From contig DJIW01000111.1 of assembly GCA_002433805.1 (NCBI GenBank), positions 1,196 to 13,114 of the forward strand: 11,919 nt of DNA. Direction: 5' to 3'. Positions 1 through 7,710 of the stretch are shown piece after piece. The notes beneath the pieces are model-generated. The model saw only the letters and a program-made list of their open reading frames with translations, ran no database searches and had not been told where the DNA came from. Every line of letters starts with the position of its first letter. The stretch's first letter is position 1. The stretch comes from Competibacteraceae bacterium UBA6584. GTDB lineage: Bacteria; Pseudomonadota; Gammaproteobacteria; Competibacterales; Competibacteraceae. A program made the position numbers and the translations under genes.

Positions 1-1
1 C

Positions 2-3000
2 CCTCCAACGCCCGGCACGACCGAATCGGACGCGGTGTTGGCCTCGGCGCTGCCCCGAAGCGTGCCGATCATCTCTAGCAAGCAATTGCTGGATTGGCTC
101 GATTTCCGCAACAGCTCGTCGTTCGGCTCGCTAGTCTGGAGCGGAAATACCTTAAGTTTCACGGTCGTGCCGGGCGTTGGAGGGGCCAATGTGCCCAGCA
201 ATGGATTGCGAGTCCTTTTGCCGGTTAAATCTCCCGCTGGATTGCTGGCCGCAATTACCCGTAACGGCACTCCCATCAGTTTTGCCAGCCAAAGCATCAA
301 GGGTGTGGATTATGGTGCTTTTCCAGGAACGGCCGGCTCCTATACCGCAACCTACGCGGCGGATGCCACTGCTCCAACGGTCACCTCAACCTCACCAATA
401 AATGGGGCGACAGGCGTTAGTCAAGGTGCTTCGATTACCGTTACTTTCAACGAAGCCATTGATTCGTCTACCGTTGGCGCCGCCACTTTTGAATTGCGTG
501 ACGCGGGTGCGCCAGTATCGGCCACAGTCAGTTATAACGCGAGCACCCGCACGGCGAGCTTGACGCCCGTCGCTTCACTGACGCCGTTGACTCAATACAC
601 CGTTACGGTCAAGGGCGGGACAACCGACCCGCGAATTAAGGATTTAGCCGGCAACGCGCTAGCCGCCGATTCCACATGGTCGTTCACGACCGCAACCCAA
701 CCGTGTACGGCCGCGCCCTGCGGCGCATGGTCCAGCACAACCCTGCCGGGCAACCCCTCGGTCAACGATCCAAACTCCGTCGAACTCGGGGTGAAATTCA
801 GCTCGGATCTCGACGGCTTTGTCACCGCCGTCCGTTTCTATCAAGCCAATCCCGGCGCCTATTCGGCCACTTTGTGGAACATCGGCGGACAGCCGTTGGC
901 GACGGCTAACGTGACCGCAGTCGCCCCAGGCTGGCAGCAGGTTAATTTCTCGTCGCCTGTCACCATCACGGCCAATACGGTTTATGTGGCTTCCTACCAC
1001 GCACCCAACGGTAACTACGCGGCGGATAACAGCTATTTCGCCAGCGCGGGCGTCGACAACACGCCGATCCATCTGTTGCGGGACGGCATCAACGGCGGCA
1101 ATGGCGTCTACGCCTACGGTGCCGGCAGCGTTTTTCCGAACAACAGTTATCAGGCGAGCAACTACTGGGTCGATGTCGCCTTCACCACCCAGGTCGGTCC
1201 CGACACCACCGCTCCCACCGTGACGGCGCGTAGCCCGACTCCTGGCGCGACGGGAGTCGCGCCGACCGCCGTCGTAACGGCCACTTTCAGTGAAGCGTTG
1301 GACCCGATCACGGTTTCCGCTTCGACCTTCCAATTGCGAGATGGCAACAGCGCGTTGATCACGGCGGCGGTCAACTACGATGCCGCGACGAAAACCGCCA
1401 CGCTAACGCCGGCGTCACCGCTCGCCGGAAACGCGGTTCATACCGTTATCCTGAAAGGAGGTGCGACCGATCCACGGATTAAGGATTTAGCCGGTAACGC
1501 GCTAGCCTCCGACCTCACCTGGAGTTTCACGACCGCGTCGGTTGACACCACCGCGCCGCAGCTGACGGCTCAAAGCCCGCTGTCCGGAGCCAGTGGGGTG
1601 GCCGTCAATGCCTCGGTCACGGCGACCTTTGACGAGCCGTTGAACGCCACGACGGTCAATACATCAACCTTTGAGCTTCGAGACGCCAGCAATACTCTGG
1701 TCGCCGCCACGGTAAATTATGACGCCAGCAGTCGGACCGCGACGCTAACTCCAAATAGTTCATTAGGAAATTCAGTTAGTTATACAGTGACATTGCGCGG
1801 CGGAAACACCGAGCCGCGCATCAAAGATGTGGCCGGTAACGCCTTGGCCAACAGCATAACGTGGTCTTTCACCACGGCGGCTAGCACGACCGGTTGCACG
1901 GGAACGACCTCGATTTGGCCCACCAATCCGATTCCGTCGGTCATTGCCGACCCGGATACTTCACCCGTGGAAGTGGGTGTGAAGTTTAGATCGACCGTAA
2001 ATGGCTACATTTGCGGAATTCGCTTCTACAAAAGCAGCTCCAATACGGGCACCCATGTCGGAACGCTTTGGAGCGGCGCCGGTCAGCCACTGGCGCAGGC
2101 GACCTTCAGCAATGAAACCGCCTCGGGCTGGCAACAAGTGGATTTCGCCACTCCGGTAGCCATCACCGCCAACACCGTTTATATCGCCTCTTACCATGCG
2201 CCGGTCGGCCGGTATTCGGTCAATGAAAATTACTTTGGCTCGGGAGTTACGAGCGGGACGCTGTATGCGCCAAGCAGCGCCGAAAGCAACGGCAACGGCG
2301 TGTATTTATATGGTACCGGCGGCTTCCCAACCAACAGTTTCCAGGCGAGCAATTACTGGGTGGACGTGGTGTTTACGACCAGTGTCGGCCCAGATACCAC
2401 GCCTCCAACGGTGACAGTCACATCGCCCGCGTCCAATGCCACGGGAGTCGATCCAGCGAGCCCGGTGACCGTCACCTTCAGTGAAGCACTAGACCCGGCC
2501 ACTGTTAATAACGCCACCTTTGAATTGCGGGATCCGGGCGGCACGCTGGTGGCCGCCACAGTGAATTCCGTCGGCAACACGGCGACTCTGACGCCTGCCA
2601 GCGCGCTGGCGGCCAACACGCTCCACACCGCGACCGTCAAGGGAAGTAGCAACGGCGTCAAGGATCTGGCTGGCAACCCGCTGGCGGCGGATCGCAACTG
2701 GTCGTTCACCACCGGCGCCGACCCGTGTTCCTCCGGCGGCAACCCCATCGTGTGCGAGAACGCCAAGATCGGAAACCCCTCCAGCGAATGGGATATCAGC
2801 GGCGCTGGGGATTCGAGCATTCAAGGTTTTGCTACCGCCATCAGCGTGAACCGTGGCGAAACAGTCCGTTTCAAGATTGAAACCCCCGCGACCGACTACC
2901 GTCTCGACATCTACCGCATGGGTTATTACGCCGGGAATGGCGCTCGAAAAATTGCGACGGTGGAGCCTTCAGCAACGCTGCCGCAAACCCAGCCGAATTG

Positions 3001-5851
3001 CCTGAACGATCCCGCGACCGGATTGATCGATTGCGGTAACTGGACGGAATCAGCCGCTTGGTCGGTGCCGCAAGATGCGGTGTCTGGAATCTATTTTGCC
3101 AAAGCGGTTCGCGAGGACGGCGCCAACGCTGGCCGGGCAAGCCATATCGCGTTCATCGTGCGCAACGACGCCAGTACCTCCGATATCCTGTTTCAGGCGG
3201 CCGACACCACTTGGCAGGCTTACAACACGTATGGCGGCAACAGTTTTTATACGGGATCGCCCGCCGGTCGCGCTTACAAGCTGAGCTACAACCGGCCGTT
3301 TAACACGCGCGGCGTGGATAACGGCCAGGATTGGCTGTTCAACGCCGAATATCCGATGGTGCGCTGGCTGGAAGCTAACGGTTACCACGTCAGCTATTTC
3401 ACCGGCGTCGACAGCGACCGCCGTGGCAACCTGATTGCCAACCACAAACTCTTCATGTCGGTCGGCCACGATGAATATTGGTCCGGCGCGCAGCGCGCCA
3501 ACGTGGAAGCCGCCCGCAATGCCGGGGTTCACCTGGCCTTTTTCAGCGGCAATGAAGTGTTTTGGAAAACCCGCTGGGAAAACAGCATTGATGGATCGGG
3601 AACGCCTTATCGAACCCTCGTTTGCTACAAGGAGACTCACGCCGGTGCCAAGATCGATCCTCTGCCCAACGTGTGGACGGGGACGTGGCGCGACCCGCGC
3701 TTCAGCCCGCCCGCCGACGGCGGCCGACCCGAAAATGCCTTGACCGGCACGATCTTTACCGTCAACGACGGGGCGACCACCAGCATTACCGTGCCGGCGG
3801 CGGACGGCAAGATGCGGTTTTGGCGCAACACGACGGTGGCCGCGCTCGCCCCTAACGGAAGCGCTACCCTGCCTTTCGGAACGCTGGGCTATGAATGGGA
3901 TGAGGATCTGGACAACGGCTTCCGGCCGGCCGGTTTGATCCGGCTATCGACCACTACAGTCAATGGAGCTCCCGTGCTCCAAGATTACGGTTCGACCTTT
4001 GGTTCTGGCGCGGCGACTCACTCATTGACACTGTACCGGCATGCGAGCGGAGCGCTGGTATTCGGGGCAGGTACCGTGCAATGGTCTTGGGGGTTGGACA
4101 GCAATCACGACCGTGGGAGCACTGCGCCTGATGCTGCGATGCAGCAAGCAACAGTGAATCTGCTCGCCGACATGGGAGCGCAGCCTGCAACCCTGCAAGT
4201 GGGCTTGGTGGCCGCTACGGCTTCCACGGATACCACGCCTCCCATTTCGACGATCACCGCGCCGACCGCGGGTTCCACCGTACAACCGGAAAGCCCGGTA
4301 ACAATCACCGGCACCGCCAGCGATGCTGGTGGAGGCGTGGTCGGCGGCGTCGAAATCTCGGTCGATGGCGGAACCAGTTGGCGGCGCGCCAATGGCCGCG
4401 CCAGTTGGAGTTACGCTTGGACCACGCCCAGCACGGCGGGTACGGTGACAGTCAAAAGCCGTGCGGTGGATGACAGTGGGAATCTGGAAACAGCGGGGGC
4501 GGGCGTCACGATCACTGTTGGCGCAAGTTCGGATACCGAAGCCCCCACCGCGCCCGCCGGACTCACCGCGACCGCTGCTGGCGGCGCCCAGATCAGCCTG
4601 AGTTGGACCGCTTCCACCGATAATGTCGCGGTGACCGGGTATCGCGTGGAGCGCTGCCAGGGAACGGGTTGTTCCACCTTCACTCAAATCGCGACGCCGG
4701 CTGCCACCAGTTTCGCGGATTCCGGACTCGCGGCGGGCACGACATACCGCTACCGGGTGCGGGCGAGCGACGCGGCGAACAACTTGAGCGCTTATTCAAC
4801 GGTGGCGGAAGCGACCACGCAAACGGTCTCGGACACGGAGCCGCCCACCGCGCCCGCCGGACTCACCGCGACCGCTGTCGGCGGCACCCAGATCAGCCTG
4901 AGTTGGACCGCCTCCACCGATAATATCGCGGTAACCGGCTATCGCGTGGAGCGCTGCCAGGGAACGGGCTGTTCCACCTTCAGTCAAATCGCGACGCCGG
5001 CCACCACCAGTTTCGCGGATTCCGGGCTCGCGGCGGGCACGACGTACCGCTATCGAGCGCGGGCGAGCGACGCGGCAAACAACTTGAGCGCTTATTCAAC
5101 GGTGGCGGAAGCGACCACGCAAGCCCCAACGGCGTCGCCAACAGCAGTCAATGACATTTTCCTGTTTCGAGCCAATATATTACGCACCGTCAACTCCACC
5201 GGCTTACTTGGTCTTGGCGTACTTGCGAATGATACGAATCCAACCGGACAGCCGTTGACCGCCGTCGCGGTCGGCACGGTTCCAACAGGGGTGACGCTGG
5301 CGAATACCGGAGTCGTTACGATCAACCGGAGTACAGCCGCCAGTTTCCGCTATCAGGCGAACAGCAACGGTCAACTCAGCCAGCCTTCAACCGGCGCGTT
5401 GGTCACCTTGGCGCTGGACAGCGCTCCCGTGACCGCGGTCGACAACTGCACCTACGTCAGAGCAGGCAACGGCGGCAGCGGTTCCATCAGCGCCGGGACG
5501 GCGTGTGCGATGACCGCCTCGCCCCGAACCTTCATCATGAATCTTATCGCCAACGATACCGATCCCAATGCCACCGCCAACATACCGACCGACGGGGCGG
5601 GCAAGAACGTCATTAACGCCATCATCGCTTCGACAGGTACGGGTGTCGCGGTGTCCGCCAACACCGCCTGCAATCAGGCGGCGATTGTAAAGATCGCCTC
5701 GCGAGCCACCATCACCAACAACTGCAACGGGACCGTCACGGTTACCGTTGCCTTCCTGGCGCTCGCTTCGCCCATCACGCTGAGCTACCGGGCGCTCGAC
5801 GATCTCGGCGCGCAATCGGCAACGCGAACGGATACCGTGACCGTGCAATAG
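2..5851 (+). CDS. Giant modular exported protein with DMFase-like catalytic domain (5' partial)
   Basis: The frame is open to the left edge, so the gene begins upstream; the GTG at 35 is only the first start-like codon inside the window. Residues here are numbered from that GTG. Order of modules: linker (1-109), Big_5 Ig-like (110-219), DUF4082 (224-388), Big_5 (390-501), Big_5 (504-613), DUF4082 (621-786), Big_5 (787-892), DMFase beta-subunit-like domain (about 898-1380), Ig-like domain (1399-1497), two FN3 domains (1500-1596 and 1600-1696), and two cadherin-like domains with VLANDT/LIANDT motifs (1703-1800 and 1803-1938). Ig, FN3 and cadherin-like modules and paired cysteines (for example C-x4-C in each FN3 copy) point to an extracellular or cell-surface protein. 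No C-terminal sorting motif (LPXTG, PEP-CTERM) and no RTX repeats are visible, so the secretion route is unknown. Module assignments are from motif recognition; the substrate is not known. Stop is TAG at 5849-5851. Confidence 0.9.
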   Translation, partial: PPTPGTTESDAVLASALPRSVPIISSKQLLDWLDFRNSSSFGSLVWSGNTLSFTVVPGVGGANVPSNGLRVLLPVKSPAGLLAAITRNGTPISFASQSIKGVDYGAFPGTAGSYTATYAADATAPTVTSTSPINGATGVSQGASITVTFNEAIDSSTVGAATFELRDAGAPVSATVSYNASTRTASLTPVASLTPLTQYTVTVKGGTTDPRIKDLAGNALAADSTWSFTTATQPCTAAPCGAWSSTTLPGNPSVNDPNSVELGVKFSSDLDGFVTAVRFYQANPGAYSATLWNIGGQPLATANVTAVAPGWQQVNFSSPVTITANTVYVASYHAPNGNYAADNSYFASAGVDNTPIHLLRDGINGGNGVYAYGAGSVFPNNSYQASNYWVDVAFTTQVGPDTTAPTVTARSPTPGATGVAPTAVVTATFSEALDPITVSASTFQLRDGNSALITAAVNYDAATKTATLTPASPLAGNAVHTVILKGGATDPRIKDLAGNALASDLTWSFTTASVDTTAPQLTAQSPLSGASGVAVNASVTATFDEPLNATTVNTSTFELRDASNTLVAATVNYDASSRTATLTPNSSLGNSVSYTVTLRGGNTEPRIKDVAGNALANSITWSFTTAASTTGCTGTTSIWPTNPIPSVIADPDTSPVEVGVKFRSTVNGYICGIRFYKSSSNTGTHVGTLWSGAGQPLAQATFSNETASGWQQVDFATPVAITANTVYIASYHAPVGRYSVNENYFGSGVTSGTLYAPSSAESNGNGVYLYGTGGFPTNSFQASNYWVDVVFTTSVGPDTTPPTVTVTSPASNATGVDPASPVTVTFSEALDPATVNNATFELRDPGGTLVAATVNSVGNTATLTPASALAANTLHTATVKGSSNGVKDLAGNPLAADRNWSFTTGADPCSSGGNPIVCENAKIGNPSSEWDISGAGDSSIQGFATAISVNRGETVRFKIETPATDYRLDIYRMGYYAGNGARKIATVEPSATLPQTQPNCLNDPATGLIDCGNWTESAAWSVPQDAVSGIYFAKAVREDGANAGRASHIAFIVRNDASTSDILFQAADTTWQAYNTYGGNSFYTGSPAGRAYKLSYNRPFNTRGVDNGQDWLFNAEYPMVRWLEANGYHVSYFTGVDSDRRGNLIANHKLFMSVGHDEYWSGAQRANVEAARNAGVHLAFFSGNEVFWKTRWENSIDGSGTPYRTLVCYKETHAGAKIDPLPNVWTGTWRDPRFSPPADGGRPENALTGTIFTVNDGATTSITVPAADGKMRFWRNTTVAALAPNGSATLPFGTLGYEWDEDLDNGFRPAGLIRLSTTTVNGAPVLQDYGSTFGSGAATHSLTLYRHASGALVFGAGTVQWSWGLDSNHDRGSTAPDAAMQQATVNLLADMGAQPATLQVGLVAATASTDTTPPISTITAPTAGSTVQPESPVTITGTASDAGGGVVGGVEISVDGGTSWRRANGRASWSYAWTTPSTAGTVTVKSRAVDDSGNLETAGAGVTITVGASSDTEAPTAPAGLTATAAGGAQISLSWTASTDNVAVTGYRVERCQGTGCSTFTQIATPAATSFADSGLAAGTTYRYRVRASDAANNLSAYSTVAEATTQTVSDTEPPTAPAGLTATAVGGTQISLSWTASTDNIAVTGYRVERCQGTGCSTFSQIATPATTSFADSGLAAGTTYRYRARASDAANNLSAYSTVAEATTQAPTASPTAVNDIFLFRANILRTVNSTGLLGLGVLANDTNPTGQPLTAVAVGTVPTGVTLANTGVVTINRSTAASFRYQANSNGQLSQPSTGALVTLALDSAPVTAVDNCTYVRAGNGGSGSISAGTACAMTASPRTFIMNLIANDTDPNATANIPTDGAGKNVINAIIASTGTGVAVSANTACNQAAIVKIASRATITNNCNGTVTVTVAFLALASPITLSYRALDDLGAQSATRTDTVTVQ
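704..1198 (+). repeat. DUF4082 domain, copy 1
   Basis: The segment matches the DUF4082 pattern: VELGVKF....G.....RFY, then TLW...G.PLA.A......GWQQV.F..PV.ITANTVYVASYHAP.G.Y, and a closing NYWVDVAFTT. It starts with a short C-x4-C element (C224). The domain is probably a beta-sandwich found in exported carbohydrate-associated proteins; a binding role is suspected but unproven. Confidence 0.85.
1895..2392 (+). repeat. DUF4082 domain, copy 2
   Basis: This second copy shares with the first the blocks VEVGVKF, RFY, TLW.GAGQPLAQA, GWQQVDFATPVAITANTVYIASYHAP, and the ending QASNYWVDVVFTT. Both copies are followed at once by V-G-P-D-T-T and a Big_5 domain, so the DUF4082-Big_5 pair seems to have been duplicated as a unit. 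Confidence 0.85.
2726..4180 (+). other. Domain: N,N-dimethylformamidase beta-subunit-like catalytic region
   Basis: This roughly 480-residue segment of the giant protein resembles the C-terminal catalytic region of the large subunit of N,N-dimethylformamidase and its many uncharacterised relatives. Signature stretches are the opening with YRLDIYRMGYY, the block LFQAADTTWQAYNTYGG, the motif VGHDEYWS (H1145, D1146, E1147, Y1148), FFSGNEVFW (E1174), RPENALTG (E1233) and the closing QWSWGLD (W1350). In the characterised enzyme a mononuclear iron is held by two tyrosines and a glutamate; plausible equivalents here are Y1106, Y1148 and E1233. The family hydrolyses a C-N amide bond in its one well-studied member, but most relatives have no known substrate, so amidase activity here is inference. 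Confidence 0.75.
4532..5131 (+). repeat. Tandem pair of near-identical 300-bp fibronectin type III repeats
   Basis: Two FN3 domains start exactly 300 nt apart (nt 4532 and 4832), each opening with S-D-T-E-x-P-T-A-P-A-G-L. By direct comparison nt 4541-4822 and 4841-5122 differ at 19 of 282 positions, with no gaps. At protein level seven residues change across the domain. Each copy holds a C-x4-C pair (RCQGTGC). The high DNA identity implies recent duplication or ongoing gene conversion, in contrast to the older divergence of most Big_5 copies. Confidence 0.92.
5141..5848 (+). other. Two C-terminal cadherin-like domains with four cysteines
   Basis: Residues 1703-1800 begin with AVND and contain VLANDTNP; residues 1803-1938 begin with AVDN and contain LIANDTDP, then end with a beta strand rich in T and V. 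These motifs are typical of cadherin-like or VCBS-like modules in large surface proteins. The last module has four cysteines (in NCTY, TACAM, NTACN and NNCNG) that could form two disulfides, which fits an extracellular location. The chain simply stops after TVTVQ, with no anchor or sorting signal that I recognise. Confidence 0.65.
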
Positions 5852-5896
5852 CCGGTGGGATGGGTCTACTGTCTACCCTTTGCTCAGCAAGCCATT

Positions 5897-5902
5897 GAGA
5901 GG
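5897..5902 (+). promoter_or_regulatory. Ribosome binding site for the first acyltransferase
   Basis: GAGAGG lies 9 nt before the GTG at 5912 and only 3 nt before an in-frame GTG at 5906. This spacing favours 5912 as start over 5906 and over the upstream GTG at 5855, which has no purine-rich element at a suitable distance. Confidence 0.55.
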
Positions 5903-5911
5903 AATGTGATC

Positions 5912-6388
5912 GTGATCAAGGGCGATGTCCAACTCGCTGAAGGTGTCCTTATCCACCATCCGGAACTGGTCAATTTATACGGTTGCACGATCGGAAAAGG
6001 CACCAAAATCGGCGCCTTTGTGGAAGTGCAAAAAGGCGTGTCGGTCGGGGCTCATTGCAAAATTTCCAGCCATACCTTCGTTTGCGAAGGCGTGGATATC
6101 GAAGACGGTGTCTTTATCGGTCACGGTGTGATGTTTACCAATGATATTTACCCGCGCGCCGTGACCGAGCAAGGCGCGCTCCAAACCGAAGCTGATTGGA
6201 AGCTGGTGAAAACACGCATCAAGGCGAGGGTGTCCATCGGCAGCAATGCGACCATTCTGGCGGGTGTGACGATAGGCGCGGGCGCTTTGGTCGGCGCGGG
6301 CGCGGTTGTTACCCGTGATGTGCCAGACCACGCCATCGTCGCGGGCGTGCCGGCAAAAGTGATCGGTGATGCGCGCACCGAATATTGA
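5912..6388 (+). CDS. WbpD-like hexapeptide-repeat N-acyltransferase
   Basis: The 158-residue product is a left-handed beta-helix acyltransferase. Hexapeptide repeats fill residues ~10-70 (for example YGCTIGKGTKIGAFVEVQKGV) and ~105-150 (VSIGSNATILAGVTIGAGALVGAGAVV), broken by the loop FTNDIYPRA (75-83), which is characteristic of the WbpD group. It ends with the usual D-V-P-x-x-A-I-V-A-G-V-P-A-K. WbpD acetylates the 3-amino group of a UDP-2-acetamido-3-amino-uronate with acetyl-CoA in the cytoplasm. The dehydrogenase and aminotransferase that follow are the two other steps of that route, which supports the assignment. The gene lies 60 nt after the giant protein gene. GTG 5906 and GTG 5855 are possible longer starts, but the extra residues from 5855 do not resemble the family. 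Acyl donor and exact sugar are not proven. Confidence 0.85.
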   Translation: MIKGDVQLAEGVLIHHPELVNLYGCTIGKGTKIGAFVEVQKGVSVGAHCKISSHTFVCEGVDIEDGVFIGHGVMFTNDIYPRAVTEQGALQTEADWKLVKTRIKARVSIGSNATILAGVTIGAGALVGAGAVVTRDVPDHAIVAGVPAKVIGDARTEY

Positions 6389-6490
6389 ACGGAAAAGAGA
6401 GGTGATTGGAAGCCTTAAAAGTCATAGGCCGTTTGAAGAACATCCATAAAAACACGGGTACCGCTCAATAGGAATGTTGTCTCTCTCATC

Positions 6491-6495
6491 GGGAG
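6491..6495 (+). promoter_or_regulatory. Ribosome binding site deciding the dehydrogenase start
   Basis: GGGAG is placed 8 nt before GTG 6504. An in-frame ATG at 6474 has only an AGGA directly abutting it, too close for initiation, and would add ten residues (LSLSSGVSVV) before the conserved beta strand. Confidence 0.55.
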
Positions 6496-6503
6496 TCTCT
6501 GTC

Positions 6504-7568
6504 GTGATCAAAATTGGCATCATCGGATATGGGTATTGGGGACCAAACTTAGTCCGTAATTTTTCGGAAATCCAAGAGTCTCGGGTTATCGCGGTCAGCG
6601 ACCTCGATCCCAAGCGATTGAATTTGGTGAAAACCCGACATCCTGATATTCAAACAGAAGCTGACTATCGAGCGCTGCTGGCGAATCCGGGCATCGACGC
6701 CATCGCCATCGCGACGCCGGTCTCCAGCCACTACCGGCTGGCATTGGAAGCCTTGGAAGCGGGAAAGCACGTTTTTGTCGAAAAACCGTTGACCGAAACC
6801 GCAAAAGAAGCCGAAGCACTGGTTGCGGCGGCCGAGATGCGGAATCTCGTTTTGCATGTCGATCACACCTTCATCTATACCGGCGCCGTTCGCAAGATTC
6901 GCCAGCTCGTCGATAACGGCGATTTGGGCGATTTGTATTACTACGATTCGGTCAGAATCAATCTCGGCTTGTTCCAGCATGATATCAATGTCATTTGGGA
7001 TTTGGCGGTCCACGATCTTGCCATCATGGATTACGTTTTCCCGCTAACGCCGGTCGCGGTTTCGGCGACAGGCATCAGTCATGTTCCGGACAAACCCGCC
7101 AATATCGCGTTTCTAACGCTATTTTTTGATAACAATGTCATCGCGCACATTCATGTGAACTGGCTAGCGCCGGTGAAACTGCGTCGGACGCTGATCGGCG
7201 GCAGCCGCAAAATGGTGCTCTACGATGATTTGGAGCCCAGCGAGAAAATCAAGGTTTACGATAAAGGCATCACGCTCAACGGCAGCAAGGAAAATCTATA
7301 TAACACTTTGATCGGCTATCGAACCGGCGATATGTGGGCGCCGCAACTGGAGATTACCGAAGCGTTGCGGGTGGAGGCACAACACTTTAGCCGCTGCATT
7401 ACCCATGGAGAGGCGTCGCTGAGCGACGGCCGCGCCGGATTGCGGATCGTGCGTATTTTGGAGGCTGCCAATCGCTCGTTGCGCGAAGGCGGGCGGCCCG
7501 TCAAATTCGACTGGCTGTTTGGCAATGCGACCCACTCAGACAGACTTCCCGTCGAAGAAGCCGCTTGA
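6504..7568 (+). CDS. Gfo/Idh/MocA-family nucleotide-sugar dehydrogenase (WbpB-like)
   Basis: The 354-residue protein starts with a Rossmann fold, IGIIGYGYWG, whose G-x-G-x-x-G is at 8-13. The family catalytic lysine motif EKP is at 93-95 (VEKPLTET), and the second-domain motif WDLAVHDLAI (W165, H170, D171) carries the expected active-site histidine. By analogy with WbpB it would oxidise C3 of UDP-N-acetyl-glucosaminuronic acid to the 3-keto sugar with NAD+, making the substrate for the aminotransferase downstream. It is somewhat longer than I expect for WbpB itself, so it may be a sister family acting on a related sugar. It is separated by 115 nt from the acyltransferase and by 142 nt from the aminotransferase, so it may have its own promoter, though I see no convincing one. 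GTG 6504 is chosen for its ribosome binding site. Confidence 0.82.
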   Translation: MIKIGIIGYGYWGPNLVRNFSEIQESRVIAVSDLDPKRLNLVKTRHPDIQTEADYRALLANPGIDAIAIATPVSSHYRLALEALEAGKHVFVEKPLTETAKEAEALVAAAEMRNLVLHVDHTFIYTGAVRKIRQLVDNGDLGDLYYYDSVRINLGLFQHDINVIWDLAVHDLAIMDYVFPLTPVAVSATGISHVPDKPANIAFLTLFFDNNVIAHIHVNWLAPVKLRRTLIGGSRKMVLYDDLEPSEKIKVYDKGITLNGSKENLYNTLIGYRTGDMWAPQLEITEALRVEAQHFSRCITHGEASLSDGRAGLRIVRILEAANRSLREGGRPVKFDWLFGNATHSDRLPVEEAA

Positions 7569-7627
7569 AAGCCTTGCCAGCGCCTGTTCTCGCTCTCCTT
7601 GCACCTTCTCAACGCTAGAGAATCTCA

Positions 7628-7655
7628 CGCCATCCGGCGCGGTTGTCGGATGGCG
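7628..7655 (+). terminator. Perfect 9-bp hairpin between dehydrogenase and aminotransferase genes
   Basis: CGCCATCCG (7628-7636) pairs completely with CGGATGGCG (7647-7655) across a 10-nt loop. A short run of four T follows 7 nt later (7663-7666), which is weak for a Rho-independent terminator. It could be an attenuating terminator, an RNA-processing or stability element, or a binding site. It is the only clear secondary-structure signal in the 142-nt gap. Confidence 0.35.
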
Positions 7656-7710
7656 CCAACTGCTTTTGCGAGCACGGTGGACGGGCTGATGTTCAAGCTA
7701 CTGTATTTGG

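Larger units (their letters stand above)
362..2713 (+). repeat. Four SbsA-type (Big_5) Ig-like domains
   Basis: Four copies of about 105 residues start at nt 362, 1202, 1544 and 2393. Each opens with D-x-T-x-P and S-P-x-x-x-A-x-G-V, continues with VT.TF.E..D..TV...TF.LRD, and closes with KDLAGN.LA...WSFTT. Copies 1 and 2 are still close at DNA level: nt 635-664 and 1478-1507 differ at 1 of 30 positions. Such domains are spacers or adhesive modules in bacterial surface proteins and are not catalytic. The copies are interrupted by two DUF4082 domains, after copy 1 and after copy 3. Confidence 0.85.

Noticed and set aside
659..1333. Long open frame on the - strand (224 codons)
   Set aside because: It lies wholly inside the giant protein gene, antisense to clear DUF4082 and Big_5 motifs, and its product is an arginine- and glycine-rich sequence of low complexity. 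It is a GC-rich shadow frame.
4022..4687. Long open frame on the - strand (221 codons)
   Set aside because: It is antisense to the end of the DMFase-like domain and the first FN3 repeat; composition is that of a shadow frame with no domain.
5855..5911. Longer N-terminus for the first acyltransferase (GTG 5855)
   Set aside because: No ribosome binding site at a suitable distance, and the added residues do not look like the family. GTG 5912 has GAGAGG at 9 nt.
6402..6449. 15-codon frame after the first acyltransferase, possibly a leader peptide
   Set aside because: The purine-rich run directly touches its GTG, there is no attenuator structure around it, and no repeated regulatory codon.
6474..6503. 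ATG 6474 as start of the dehydrogenase
   Set aside because: The purine run abuts the ATG directly, and ten residues would precede the Rossmann strand; GTG 6504 has GGGAG at 8 nt and gives the normal family N-terminus.
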